Source: CAYLZN01 sp964387935
Lineage (GTDB): Bacteria; Acidobacteriota; Vicinamibacteria; Vicinamibacterales; JAFNAJ01
Length of the DNA stretch: 13,468 nt
Direction: 5' to 3'
NCBI GenBank assembly: GCA_964387935.1
Contig: CAYLZN010000135.1
Coordinates: 1-13,468, forward strand
Shown in pieces: positions 6,301-13,300 of this stretch (position 1 is its first letter; the number at the start of each line of letters is the position of its first letter). The position numbers and the translations under genes were made by a program. The notes below the pieces were generated by a model. The model did no database searches and was not told the DNA's origin. It saw only the letters and a list, made by a program, of their open reading frames with translations.

Positions 6301-6696
6301 GAAGTCGAAGCGGCCGCGGTAGGTCAGCGTCAGCGTGCCGTCACCGAGGGGCTCGCGGACCCGGTACCGCACGACCCGCTCGCGAAGGTCCCCGCTCGCG
6401 CCGTTGTTGCCGAAGAAGGGCGTCACGTCGCCGAGAGGCACCTTATCGACGGCCGGCGTGGCCGACGTGATCTCGAGTGCCCGATGCAGCAGGAACTCCC
6501 GGGGCTGTCCGGGACCGACCAGCCTCACCCTGGCCGTGACCTCGATCTCGTGCGTCGGTGGGGCGAGGCGCACGGCCAGTTCGTGACGCACGGTTGAGCC
6601 GGCGCCCGGGGCGGCGGCCGGCTGACCCACGACGAGGGCGGGACTCGCGAGCAAGGCGACCAAGAGAACAATGGCGCGACACCTGACCTGCATCAT
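3295..6696 (-). CDS. Secreted M1 aminopeptidase-like / M28 peptidase / PDZ fusion
   Basis: This is a 1133-residue exported protein with two zinc-peptidase domains. Residues 1 to about 25 form a signal peptide (basic start, hydrophobic core, VVGQ end). Residues 35-450 are M1-like: HEILH at 307-311 with E329 eighteen residues later gives the HExxH-18-E zinc site, followed by NWWGN and Y386 in VGYGKML. Residues 455-700 are a linker region with beta-sandwich-like and alpha/beta character. Residues 735-1013 are an M28 domain with zinc ligands H828 (TAHYDH), D852 (GADDN), E887 (TGEEAG), D915 (NLDT) and H985 (YHRPGDT), and catalytic E886. Residues 1050-1133 are a PDZ domain (AGLAAGDVITAMNG). It should degrade peptides in the periplasm or outside. 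No clear ribosome site precedes ATG 6696 or 6693. Confidence 0.92.
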   Translation of the reverse strand: MMQVRCRAIVLLVALLASPALVVGQPAAAPGAGSTVRHELAVRLAPPTHEIEVTARVRLVGPGQPREFLLHRALEITSATPAVDKVPLGDVTPFFGNNGASGDLRERVVRYRVREPLGDGTLTLTYRGRFDFPLSAQKEEYARGFRETQGRVAPEGVYLAGASYWYPHVSQELVTFSMTVSAPDGWHVISQGDGTSRDASGTARWQTTAPMDEIYLVGGPLRQWRDQAGAVETLVYLHEDDRALASKYLTATAQYLEMYRALIGPYPYSKFALVENFWETGYGMPSFTLLGPTIVRFPFILTSSYPHEILHNWWGNSVFVDYATGNWCEGLTAYLADHLLQEQRGRGSDHRRATLQKYASYVKAGRDFPLTEFRSRDSAATEAVGYGKMLMGAHMLRQELGDEKFRTFLARFYREYKGRRASFDDFRKVAEATAGRPLSRFFDDWIARAGAPVLAVGAADVTRAGAEYLVRGAIRQTQPDTPFAFDVPVVVQTQGAPVRTMARFSGREAIFEARTAAAPLAIHVDPTFDVFRTLDPREIPPSIGQIFGEPRVLAVLPATASAAVQRAWRELVESWRTGEHEIEVVSDADVRDLPADRAVWLLGQENRLAAGAFAGLPGVRVDGDSVTLDGQRLMLAAQSAVVVRRHPADPAKAIGWIAGGLPKALPGLGRKLPHYGRYSYLGFDGDEPTNTVKGEWPTSDSPLSSDLRPASERAARLPALTLPAGKALVELPPVFSEQTLSEHVAWLAAPEREGRGIGTKGLAQAADYVAARFKAAGLAPGGENGGWFQSVPIDKGPDGQPTQGVNVIGVIPGVNAAWSGQVALVTAHYDHLGRGWPEAHREHAGALHPGADDNASGVAVLLELARVFASGDRPQRTLVFIAFTGEEAGLLGARHYVAHPLPLPLDKVMGVINLDTVGRASSGKISILGAGTATEWPHIFRGAGFVTGIDSTSVPGNYEASDQRVFIERGIPAVQIFTGPHGNYHRPGDTGDKVEGAGLVKVATLVREAVAYLGERPTPMTVTISTSAPSASGAAPSTGAPGQEGGRRVSFGAVPDFAFDGKGVKLGGVTPESPAAKAGLAAGDVITAMNGAPVASLQEFSAVLRSLQPGQVVTVRFVRDGREQETTVTVVAR

Positions 6697-6716
6697 AGAA
6701 AGGGATCGTATCGCAG

Positions 6717-6752
6717 CCCGCGCGTTCCCGGCGCGTCCTCGTCACGCGCGGG
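6717..6752. promoter_or_regulatory. 9-bp inverted repeat in the divergent spacer
   Basis: CCCGCGCGT (6717-6725) and ACGCGCGGG (6744-6752) are perfect reverse complements 18 bp apart. They sit in the 91-bp spacer between the peptidase gene (minus) and the amylase operon (plus), a natural place for an operator controlling both. GC-rich repeats arise easily by chance in this genome, and no strong promoter hexamers are visible on either side. Confidence 0.3.
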
Positions 6753-6772
6753 TGGTAGCATGACGGGCTGGC

Positions 6773-6780
6773 AGGAGGAG
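6773..6780 (+). promoter_or_regulatory. Strong ribosome binding site of the amylase gene
   Basis: AGGAGGAG lies seven bases before the ATG at 6788, an unusually good match to the anti-Shine-Dalgarno sequence compared with the other starts in this window. It fixes the start of the operon. Confidence 0.8.
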
Positions 6781-6787
6781 AGGCGGC

Positions 6788-8266
6788 ATGTCCCTGGTCA
6801 ACGGCGTGATGATGCAGTACTTCCACTGGTACAACCGCGATGATGGCTCGTTCTGGAACGAGGTGGCGTCGCGCGCCCGGGAACTGGCCGACGCCGGGAT
6901 CACGGCGCTCTGGCTGCCGCCCGCCTACAAGGGCATGAACGGGGCGACCGACGTGGGCTACGGGGTCTACGACATGTACGACCTCGGCGAGTTCGACCAG
7001 CACGGGACGGTCCGCACGAAGTACGGCACACGCGACGAGTACCTGGCCGCCATCAAGGCCGCCCAGGCGGCCGGGTTGCAGGTGTACGCCGACACGGTTC
7101 TCAACCACCGCATCGGCGGCGACTCCCCCGAGACGTTCCGGGCCACGCCGTTTCCCCAGGACGATCGGCTGCGCGCCCGCGGGCCCCAGCGCGACATCCG
7201 CAGCTACACGCATTTCCACTTCCCGGGGCGCAAGAAGAAGTACTCCGACTTCGAGTGGCACTGGTGGCACTTCGACGCCGCGGACTACGACGAGTGGAAC
7301 CCGAACGAGAAGGGGACGGTCTACCTCGTCGAGGGCAAGCAGTTCGACGACTACGTGTCGCTCGAGAAGGGCAACTTCTCGTATCTCATGGGGTGCGATC
7401 TCGATTTCCAGCACGCCGAGGTGCAGGAGGAAGTGATTCGCTGGGGGAAGTGGTACCTGGACACCACGGGCGTGGACGGGTTCCGCCTCGATGCCGTGAA
7501 GCACATCTCGGCCTGGTTCTTCCCGAAGTGGCTCGACGAGATGGAGCGCCATGCCGGCCGGGACCTGTTCATCGTGGCAGAGTACTGGTCGCCAGACGTC
7601 AGCGCGCTGCACTGGTACCTCGATCAGCTCGGCGGGCGCCTCACCGCGTTCGGCGTGCCGCTGCACTACAAGTTCCACGAGGCCAGCCGGGCCGGCGGCA
7701 ACTACGACATGCGCCGGGTTCTCGAGGGCACGCTCGCGCAGCAGCGACCGAACGACGTGGTCACGTTCGTCGAGAACCACGACTCGCAGCCGCTCCAGGC
7801 CCTCGAGTCCACGGTGGAGCCGTGGTTCAAGCCGCTCGCGTACGCCACGATCCTGCTGCGGCGTGAGGGGTATCCGTGCATCTTCTACGCCGACTACTAC
7901 GGAGCGGAATACGAGGACTACGGCCGCGATGGCAGCAGACACCGGGTGGTCATGCCGTCGCACCGCTGGCTGATCGACAAGTTCCTGTACGCGCGGAAGC
8001 ACTTCGCCTACGGCCCGCAGATCGATTACGTCGACCACTGGAACCGCGTCGGCTGGACCCGCCTCGGCGACGAACAGCACCCAAAGGCCATGGCCGTGCT
8101 GATGAGCGACGGCCAGGAGGGGACGAAGTGGATGGACGTCGGACGCCCGCACATGACGTTCAAGGACCTCACCGAGCACGTGAAGGAGCCGGTCGTCACC
8201 AACGAGCAAGGCTGGGGCGAGTTCCGCTGCAACGGCGGGTCCGTATCCGTCTGGATTCAGCAGTGA
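6788..8266 (+). CDS. amyA: Cytoplasmic alpha-amylase, GH13 (AmyA type)
   Basis: This is a 492-residue glycoside hydrolase that cuts internal alpha-1,4 bonds in maltodextrin, starch or glycogen. There is no signal peptide, and the length is close to the roughly 495 residues of cytoplasmic E. coli AmyA, which it resembles throughout (FHWY at the start, WLPPAYKG, GEFDQ, FHEASR, PLQALE, CNGGSVSVW at the end). The four GH13 regions are DTVLNH (102-107), GFRLDAVKH with nucleophile D235, IVAEYW with acid/base E265, and FVENHD with D332, so it should be active. The likely role is turnover of internal glycogen or imported dextrins. It is the first gene of a three-gene operon; its TGA overlaps the next start as GTGA. 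Confidence 0.94.
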   Translation: MSLVNGVMMQYFHWYNRDDGSFWNEVASRARELADAGITALWLPPAYKGMNGATDVGYGVYDMYDLGEFDQHGTVRTKYGTRDEYLAAIKAAQAAGLQVYADTVLNHRIGGDSPETFRATPFPQDDRLRARGPQRDIRSYTHFHFPGRKKKYSDFEWHWWHFDAADYDEWNPNEKGTVYLVEGKQFDDYVSLEKGNFSYLMGCDLDFQHAEVQEEVIRWGKWYLDTTGVDGFRLDAVKHISAWFFPKWLDEMERHAGRDLFIVAEYWSPDVSALHWYLDQLGGRLTAFGVPLHYKFHEASRAGGNYDMRRVLEGTLAQQRPNDVVTFVENHDSQPLQALESTVEPWFKPLAYATILLRREGYPCIFYADYYGAEYEDYGRDGSRHRVVMPSHRWLIDKFLYARKHFAYGPQIDYVDHWNRVGWTRLGDEQHPKAMAVLMSDGQEGTKWMDVGRPHMTFKDLTEHVKEPVVTNEQGWGEFRCNGGSVSVWIQQ

Positions 8267-9432
8267 CGACCGCGGGCCACAGGCCGGTCGGTGCGCTCGT
8301 CGCGGTGCTGGGGCTGGGGCTGGCGGCGGCGCCGCCCGTCGCCCAGCAGCGCCGGCCCGCCGCACCGGCCGCGCCCACGTTCTTCACGACGACGCTCACG
8401 CCCGAGCAGATGCGGGCCAGGCAGTTGGTCGTCGACACGACGGCCGGGACGTTCGTGGTGGAGCTGCTGCCCGACGCGGCGCCCAACCACGTCGGCTACA
8501 TCATGAAGCTGGCCCAGGAGGGGGCCTACGACGGCACCACGTTCCACCGTGCGATCAAATACGGGATCATCCAGGGCGGCGACCCCCTGTCGAGGGACCC
8601 CGAGAAGCGCAGCCAGTACGGTACGGGCGGTCTCGGCGTGCTGAAGCGCGAGGGCACGAGCGAGAAGCACACGCGCGGTGCCGTGTCGGCGGTGCTGCAG
8701 CCGGGCAAGCCGGATTCTGCGGGCGCCCAGTTCTTCATCTGCGTCACCGACCAGCCGGCGCTGGACGGGCAGTACACCGTGTTCGGCCGCGTGGTGGACG
8801 GCATGGAGGTGATCGAGCAGATCTCGGCGTCTCCGACGGATGCGGACGGCCGTATCACCGAGCGCGTGGTCATGAAGAAGGTGACCGTGCGCAGCACGCC
8901 GCCGCCCGAGCCGGACCCCTTCTCCACGGAGTCCGTGCAGGAACTCGCCGCCTTCCGGGCCGTCCTGGAGACGTCGCTCGGCGAGATCGGCGTCGAGGTG
9001 TGGCCGGACCGCGCGCCGAGCCACGTGCGCAACTTCCTGCGGCTCGCGCAGGTCGGCGTCTACGACGGGATGGCCTTCCACCGCGTCGTCCCGGGCTTCG
9101 TGGCGCAGACGGGATCGCTCACGACGCGGAGCGCGCCGCTCACGATGCGCCAGCGGAAGTTCGTGGGCACGCTGGCCCCGGAGTTCAATCCCACGAAACA
9201 CGAGCGCGGCATCGTCTCGATGGCCCGCGGGGACGACCCCGCGAGCGCCTCGACGTCGTTCTTCATCTGCCTGGGGGCAGCCCCGGCGCTGGACGACAAG
9301 TACACCGTCTTCGGACGCGTCGTCTCCGGCCAGGACGTGCTGGAGGCGATCGAGAAGACGCCGGTCGACGGCGAGACGCCCCGGACACCCATCGCCCTGA
9401 CCCGCGTGCGCGTGGAGCGGGGTGGTCGGTAA
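8263..9432 (+). CDS. Exported peptidyl-prolyl isomerase with two cyclophilin domains
   Basis: This is a 389-residue protein predicted to catalyse cis-trans isomerisation of prolyl bonds in exported proteins. The start GTG at 8263 overlaps the amylase stop (GTGA). The frame is open far upstream, but only from here does a signal peptide appear (residues 1 to about 27, hydrophobic core, APPVAQQ). Domain 1 (about 53-210) has FHRAIKYGIIQGGDP with R96 and Q104, GAQFFIC and DGQYTVFGRV. Domain 2 (about 228-385) has FHRVVPGFVAQTG with R274 and Q282, STSFFICLG and DDKYTVFGRV. The two domains clearly diverged long ago. The Arg/Gln pair needed for catalysis is kept in both. Its TAA stop overlaps the following ATG by one base. 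Confidence 0.92.
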   Translation: MTTAGHRPVGALVAVLGLGLAAAPPVAQQRRPAAPAAPTFFTTTLTPEQMRARQLVVDTTAGTFVVELLPDAAPNHVGYIMKLAQEGAYDGTTFHRAIKYGIIQGGDPLSRDPEKRSQYGTGGLGVLKREGTSEKHTRGAVSAVLQPGKPDSAGAQFFICVTDQPALDGQYTVFGRVVDGMEVIEQISASPTDADGRITERVVMKKVTVRSTPPPEPDPFSTESVQELAAFRAVLETSLGEIGVEVWPDRAPSHVRNFLRLAQVGVYDGMAFHRVVPGFVAQTGSLTTRSAPLTMRQRKFVGTLAPEFNPTKHERGIVSMARGDDPASASTSFFICLGAAPALDDKYTVFGRVVSGQDVLEAIEKTPVDGETPRTPIALTRVRVERGGR

Positions 9433-11313
9433 TGGCGGGCCCGTCACGTCCGGCGGTGCGCTGGTCCAGCGCGTTCGAGCAGGCGCGCTCCCTGGTCTGG
9501 GCGCGTCGCACGCGCCTGCTGGCCGGTCTCGCCCTGATGATGGTGAACCGGGCGTCGGGCCTGGTCCTGCCGGCGACCTCGAAGTTCCTCGTGGACGACG
9601 TGATCGGCAACCGCCGCGAAGACCTCCTGCTGCCGCTCGCGGCGGCGGCCGGTGTTGCAACAGTCGTGCAGGCCGCCACGTCCTTCTCGCTGTCGCAGGT
9701 GCTTGGTGTGGCCGCGCAGCGGGCCATCACCGACATGCGGCGCGAGGTCCAGGCGCACGTGTCGCGCCTGCCCGTGCGCTATTTCGATCGCACACAGAGC
9801 GGCGTGCTCATCTCCCGCATCATGACTGACGCCGAGGGGATCAGGAACCTCGTCGGGTCCGGGCTCGTGCAACTGGTCGGCGGGATCATGACGGCGGTCG
9901 TCGCGCTCGGCGTGCTGCTCTATCTCAACTGGCGCCTCACGGTGCTGACCATTGGCGCGCTCGCGCTGTTCGGGGCGGCCATGGCGGTCGCGTTCAANNN
10001 NNNNNNNCAAGCGGCTGCGGCCGCTCTTCCGGGAACGCGGCCAGATCAACGCCGAGGTCACGGGCCGGCTGTCGCAGTCCCTGGGCGGCATTCGCGTGGT
10101 CAAGGCGTATCACGCGGAGCGGCGCGAGCAGCGGGTGTTCACCCACGGGGTGCATCGCCTGTTCCGGAACGTCGCGAGGTCGCTCACCGGCGTCTCGCTG
10201 GTGTCGGCCGTCTCCACCGTCATCGTGGGCATCATCGGCGTCATCATGATGGTCGTGGGCGGACGCGCGATCCTCGCGGGCGACATGACGCTGGGCGACT
10301 TCGTCATGTACATCTTCTTCACCGGCCTGCTCGCCGCGCCCATCGTGCAGATGGCGTCGATCGGCACGCAGCTCACCGAGGCTTTCGCGGGGCTGGACCG
10401 CATCCGGGAACTGCTCGCCGAAGCCCCCGAACCTGCCGGCGACGACGGGCCTGGCGGTCTCCCGGACCTGCACGGGCACATCACGTTCGAAGGCGTCGGC
10501 TTCGCCTACGAGCCCGATCGCCCCGTGCTGCGCGACGTCTCGTTCGACGCCCCGGCGGGGACGACCACCGCGCTCGTCGGGTCGAGCGGCTCCGGCAAGA
10601 GCACGCTCATCGGCCTCATCATGGCGTTCCACCGGCCGCTCGAGGGACGCATTCTCGTGGACGGGCGCGACCTGGCTGCCATGCCCCTCGGCGACTATCG
10701 CCAGCGGCTCGGCGTGGTGCTGCAGGACAACTTCCTGTTCGATGGCACCATCGCGGAGAACATCCGGTACTCGAACCCGCAGGCGACGACCGAGCAGGTG
10801 CTGGCCGCGGCGCGCATCGCGCACTGCGACGAGTTCGTCAGCGCGATGGCCGACGGGTACGACACCGTGGTAGGGGAGCGCGGCGTGCGGCTGTCAGGAG
10901 GCCAGCGCCAGCGGGTCGCGATCGCGCGCGCCATCCTGGCAGACCCGCGCATCCTCATCCTGGACGAGGCGACCTCGAGCCTCGACAGTGAGAGCGAGTC
11001 GCTCATCCAGGATGGTCTGCGTCACCTGCGTCAGGGCCGGACGACCTTCGTGATCGCCCACCGGCTCTCGACGATTCGCAGCGCAGACCAGATTCTGGTG
11101 CTCGAAGCCGGGCAGATCGTGGAGCGAGGCAACCACGAGGCGCTGCTGGCCGCGCGCGGCCGCTACTTCGACCTGCACGAGCGGCAGTACGGGTGGGAGC
11201 GCGAACGGTTCGTCAACCCCGGGGAGGAGTGGACGGAGGGCGACGGTGGTCCCGGGGCCGGCACCACCCCGCCTCGTCCGGCTCGCGCGGGCAGCCTGTT
11301 CGACCGCTTGTAG
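9432..11313 (+). CDS. ABC exporter half-transporter, interrupted by an N run
   Basis: This is a fused membrane and ATPase subunit of an MsbA/MDR-type exporter, expected to act as a dimer in the inner membrane; substrate unknown. ATG 9432 overlaps the previous stop (TAATG). The six-helix domain covers roughly residues 25-315. The nucleotide-binding domain (340-580) has Walker A GSSGSGKST (379-387), Q-loop Q427, signature LSGGQ (483-487), Walker B ILILDEAT (E508) and H-loop H539, numbered on the repaired 622-residue protein. A Gly/Pro-rich tail follows. The Ns at 9998-10007 shift the frame as written, but joining the flanks at the shared CAA gives AFKRLRPLFRERG, a sequence expected at this spot in such exporters. 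Loss of function is therefore not indicated. Confidence 0.92.
9998..10007. other. Assembly gap of ten Ns inside the ABC exporter gene
   Basis: Ten Ns separate ...GCGTTCAA from CAAGCGGCTG... Upstream and downstream reading frames agree only if the true gap length is a multiple of three, so ten cannot be the real length. The two flanks share CAA, and collapsing it (GCGTTCAAGCGGCTGCGG) gives an uninterrupted coding sequence. Confidence 0.95.
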
Positions 11314-11314
11314 C

Positions 11315-11899
11315 TCAGTCTCGATCGGGCTCGTCGTCAGCAGGCAGGCTGCTGGCGACGTCGTCGAACGACTCGACCTCGGCGTTGGAGTCGTCCTCGA
11401 GGTCGTCGACCGCGTAGACGCGTCCCCCGCTGCGAATCGGAATGGGTCCCTTCGGTCCTTCGTCTCGACGAGGGCCTTTCGGCTTGCCCTTGCCCTTGCG
11501 CGGCGCGTCGGGGCCGAAGTTCCGCTGACGACCCTCGCCCGGCGCGGCCGGTGGGGCCCCGGGCGTATAGGACGGGCCCATGGGTCGAGGCGGCCGGTCG
11601 CCGCGCGGGCCACCCATCGGCGGGCCCCCCGGGGGACGACCCCCGCCAGCCTCCCGCGCCCGTGCCTCGCTCACCGACAACGGCCGTCCCTTGAACGGCT
11701 GGTTGTTGAGGCGCTGAATGGCGACGGACGCCATGGCGGTATCCGCGAACTCGACGAACGCGAACCCGCGGGGGCGCCCGGTCTCGCGATCGACCGGGAG
11801 GAAGACCGACGACAGGGGACCGACGGCCGAGAAATGCTGTCGCAGTTCGGCTTCGGTCGCTTCGTAGGGCAGGTTGCCGACAAACAGGCGCACCGACAT
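11315..11899 (-). CDS. RNA-binding protein: RRM, Gly/Pro/Arg-rich middle, acidic tail
   Basis: This is a 194-residue RNA-binding protein, probably an RNA chaperone or post-transcriptional regulator in the cytoplasm. Residues 3-80 form one RRM domain with RNP2 LFVGNL (5-10) and RNP1 RGFAFVEF (44-51), keeping the aromatic residues that stack on RNA bases. Residues 83-150 are low-complexity Gly/Pro/Arg/Lys (GGGRPPGGPPMGG and KGKGKPKG patches). Residues 164-194 are acidic. Typical small bacterial RRM proteins are about 80-110 residues, so this one has a long disordered extension. GAGGT (11906-11910, minus) lies six bases before ATG 11899. The gene is downstream of dinB on the same strand and ends one base from the convergent ABC exporter stop, leaving no room for separate terminators. 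Confidence 0.92.
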   Translation of the reverse strand: MSVRLFVGNLPYEATEAELRQHFSAVGPLSSVFLPVDRETGRPRGFAFVEFADTAMASVAIQRLNNQPFKGRPLSVSEARAREAGGGRPPGGPPMGGPRGDRPPRPMGPSYTPGAPPAAPGEGRQRNFGPDAPRKGKGKPKGPRRDEGPKGPIPIRSGGRVYAVDDLEDDSNAEVESFDDVASSLPADDEPDRD

Positions 11900-11977
11900 T
11901 TACAGACCTCGTTCGAGCCTTTCTTCTCGACGTGAATCGGCGGGATGCGTGGAGGACACGAGACTGGAGGGCTCAGT

Positions 11978-12043
11978 GTGCTGCGGACGCACCTCTGACA
12001 GGTGCCGGTGAGAACCGGCGTGAACTGACGCTTGGCATGTCAG
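11978..12043. other. Cluster of small hairpins between dinB and the RRM gene
   Basis: Adjacent inverted repeats follow one another. GTGC/GCAC (11978-11981/11989-11992) and ACCT-CTGAC-AGGT (11991-12003) overlap by two bases and so are alternatives. Then come GCCGGT-GAGA-ACCGGC (12004-12019, a GNRA loop if read on the plus strand) and CTGAC/GTCAG (12025-12029/12039-12043). They lie 79-144 bases upstream of the RRM start on its coding strand. A TAGAAT box at 12062-12067 (minus strand) could start a leader of roughly 155 bases that contains all of them; no good -35 is visible. There is no T-run, so a simple terminator for dinB is less likely. It may be a structured mRNA leader or an RNA on the plus strand. 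Confidence 0.4.
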
Positions 12044-12131
12044 GCTGCCGCACGGCCGCAGATTCTACCCGAAACGCCGCCGAAAGGCACGTCTTGCCGT
12101 CGGGTGCGCCGGGCCTGCGCCAGCCGAGGTC

Positions 12132-13247
12132 TCATCCAGGGCCGCCGGCCTGGGGGAATGGCAGCCAGGGCGTCCCGGTTTCGGACACCCCTGGCGGCCC
12201 GGATTCCGGGTCCACGAGGTGGTGGAGGCTCACGCCCAGCAGCCGTACGGGGCGCGAACCTGCTTCGGTGCGGTTGAGCAGCGCCAGGGCGTGCTGAGCG
12301 ACCTCCGCCTCGGTCGCCACCGGGGAGGCCAGGGTCGCGCTGCGGGTCACCGTCGTGAAGTCGGCGTAGCGGACCTTGATCGTCACCGTGCGTGCGCCGC
12401 GCGCGTGCCGGGCCAGCCAGCGTCCGCAGCGGTCCGCCATCGCCTGCAGGGCCGCCGTGATCTCGCGCTGGTCGGTGAGGTCCCGCGCGAACGTGTTCTC
12501 GCACCCCACCGACTTCCGCGGTCGGTCAGGTTGCACGAGGCGCGGATCCCGCCCCCAGGCCAGCTCGCGAAGCCAGTCGCAGTGGTTCCCGACCGCGTCG
12601 CGCAGGCGCGTCGGCTCGATCCCGCGCACGTCCACGAGGCGGACGACGCCCAGCTCGCGGAGCTTGCGAGCGGTCACCGGCCCGACGCCCCACAGGGCCT
12701 CCACCGGCAACTGCTGGAGGAACGCCTCCACGCGGTCCGGCGCGATGACGGTCAGCCCGTCTGGCTTTTTCCAGCCCGACGCGATCTTGGCGAGGAACTT
12801 GTTCGGAGCCACGCCGGCCGAGGCCGTGAGGTGCAGTTCGTCGCGGATGGCGGCTTTCAGACGCCGCGCCACGTTGACCGCCAGGGGCTCTTCCCACGCG
12901 TTGGTCGTGACATCGAGGTAGGCCTCGTCGAGCGACAACGGTTCGACGCTGGCGGTGGCGCGATGCAGGATCTCGAACACCTGTTCCGAGACCGCCCGGT
13001 ACTTCGCGAAGTCCGGCGGCACGACGTCGAGCTGCGGGCACAGACGGATCGCCCGCGCCATGGCCATCGCCGACCGCACGCCGAACCGGCGAGCCTCGTA
13101 GCTGGCCGCGCAGACGACCCCGCGTCCGCGGGGGTCGCCACCGACGGCCACCGGCCGGTTGCGGAGCTCGGGGCGGTCGCGCTGCTCCACCGACGCATAG
13201 AACGCGTCCATGTCCACGTGCACGATGCGGCGGATCGCGTCGCCCAC
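12132..13247 (-). CDS. dinB: DNA polymerase IV, Y-family
   Basis: This is a 371-residue translesion DNA polymerase that extends past damaged bases at the cost of accuracy. The start GTG 13247 is the most upstream reasonable one; no strong ribosome site precedes it. Palm catalytic residues are D12 in HVDMDAFY and D107/E108 in SLDEAYLD. The steric-gate position is Y17, where E. coli Pol IV has Phe. The helix-hairpin-helix region WGVGPVTARKL lies near residues 186-196. The little-finger domain includes RKSVGCENTFARDL and the VTIKVRY strand. The usual C-terminal clamp-binding QLxLF motif is not present in clear form; the end carries TPWLPF (359-364) instead. A 53-bp spacer separates it from the divergent DUF533-like gene. 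Confidence 0.95.
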   Translation of the reverse strand: MGDAIRRIVHVDMDAFYASVEQRDRPELRNRPVAVGGDPRGRGVVCAASYEARRFGVRSAMAMARAIRLCPQLDVVPPDFAKYRAVSEQVFEILHRATASVEPLSLDEAYLDVTTNAWEEPLAVNVARRLKAAIRDELHLTASAGVAPNKFLAKIASGWKKPDGLTVIAPDRVEAFLQQLPVEALWGVGPVTARKLRELGVVRLVDVRGIEPTRLRDAVGNHCDWLRELAWGRDPRLVQPDRPRKSVGCENTFARDLTDQREITAALQAMADRCGRWLARHARGARTVTIKVRYADFTTVTRSATLASPVATEAEVAQHALALLNRTEAGSRPVRLLGVSLHHLVDPESGPPGVSETGTPWLPFPQAGGPG

Positions 13248-13300
13248 CGCTGGAGTGTACCGCGAGTCCGTGGGGCGCCCATGAGATACTGGCCGACATC

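Noticed and set aside
4675..6597. Long open frame of 640 codons on the plus strand, opposite the M1-M28 gene
   Set aside because: It is the antisense of a gene with clear catalytic motifs, its product is rich in Arg, Gly and Ala without motifs, and long antisense frames are normal in GC-rich DNA.
6443..8365. Long open frame of 640 codons on the minus strand across the amylase gene
   Set aside because: It spans the ends of three real genes and has no family motif; it is a codon-bias shadow of the amylase.
9952..11313. ABC exporter as two separate genes or a frameshifted pseudogene
   Set aside because: The break coincides exactly with placeholder Ns, and all motifs are intact once the flanks are joined.
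11990..12055. Cobalamin or TPP riboswitch on the plus strand
   Set aside because: CCGGTGAGAACCGG and GTCAGGCTGCC recall parts of the cobalamin core, and TGAGA with GTGAACTGA recalls TPP. However, the GGGAA, B12-box and TPP core sequences are not matched, one loop base is missing, and no fitting plus-strand gene follows.
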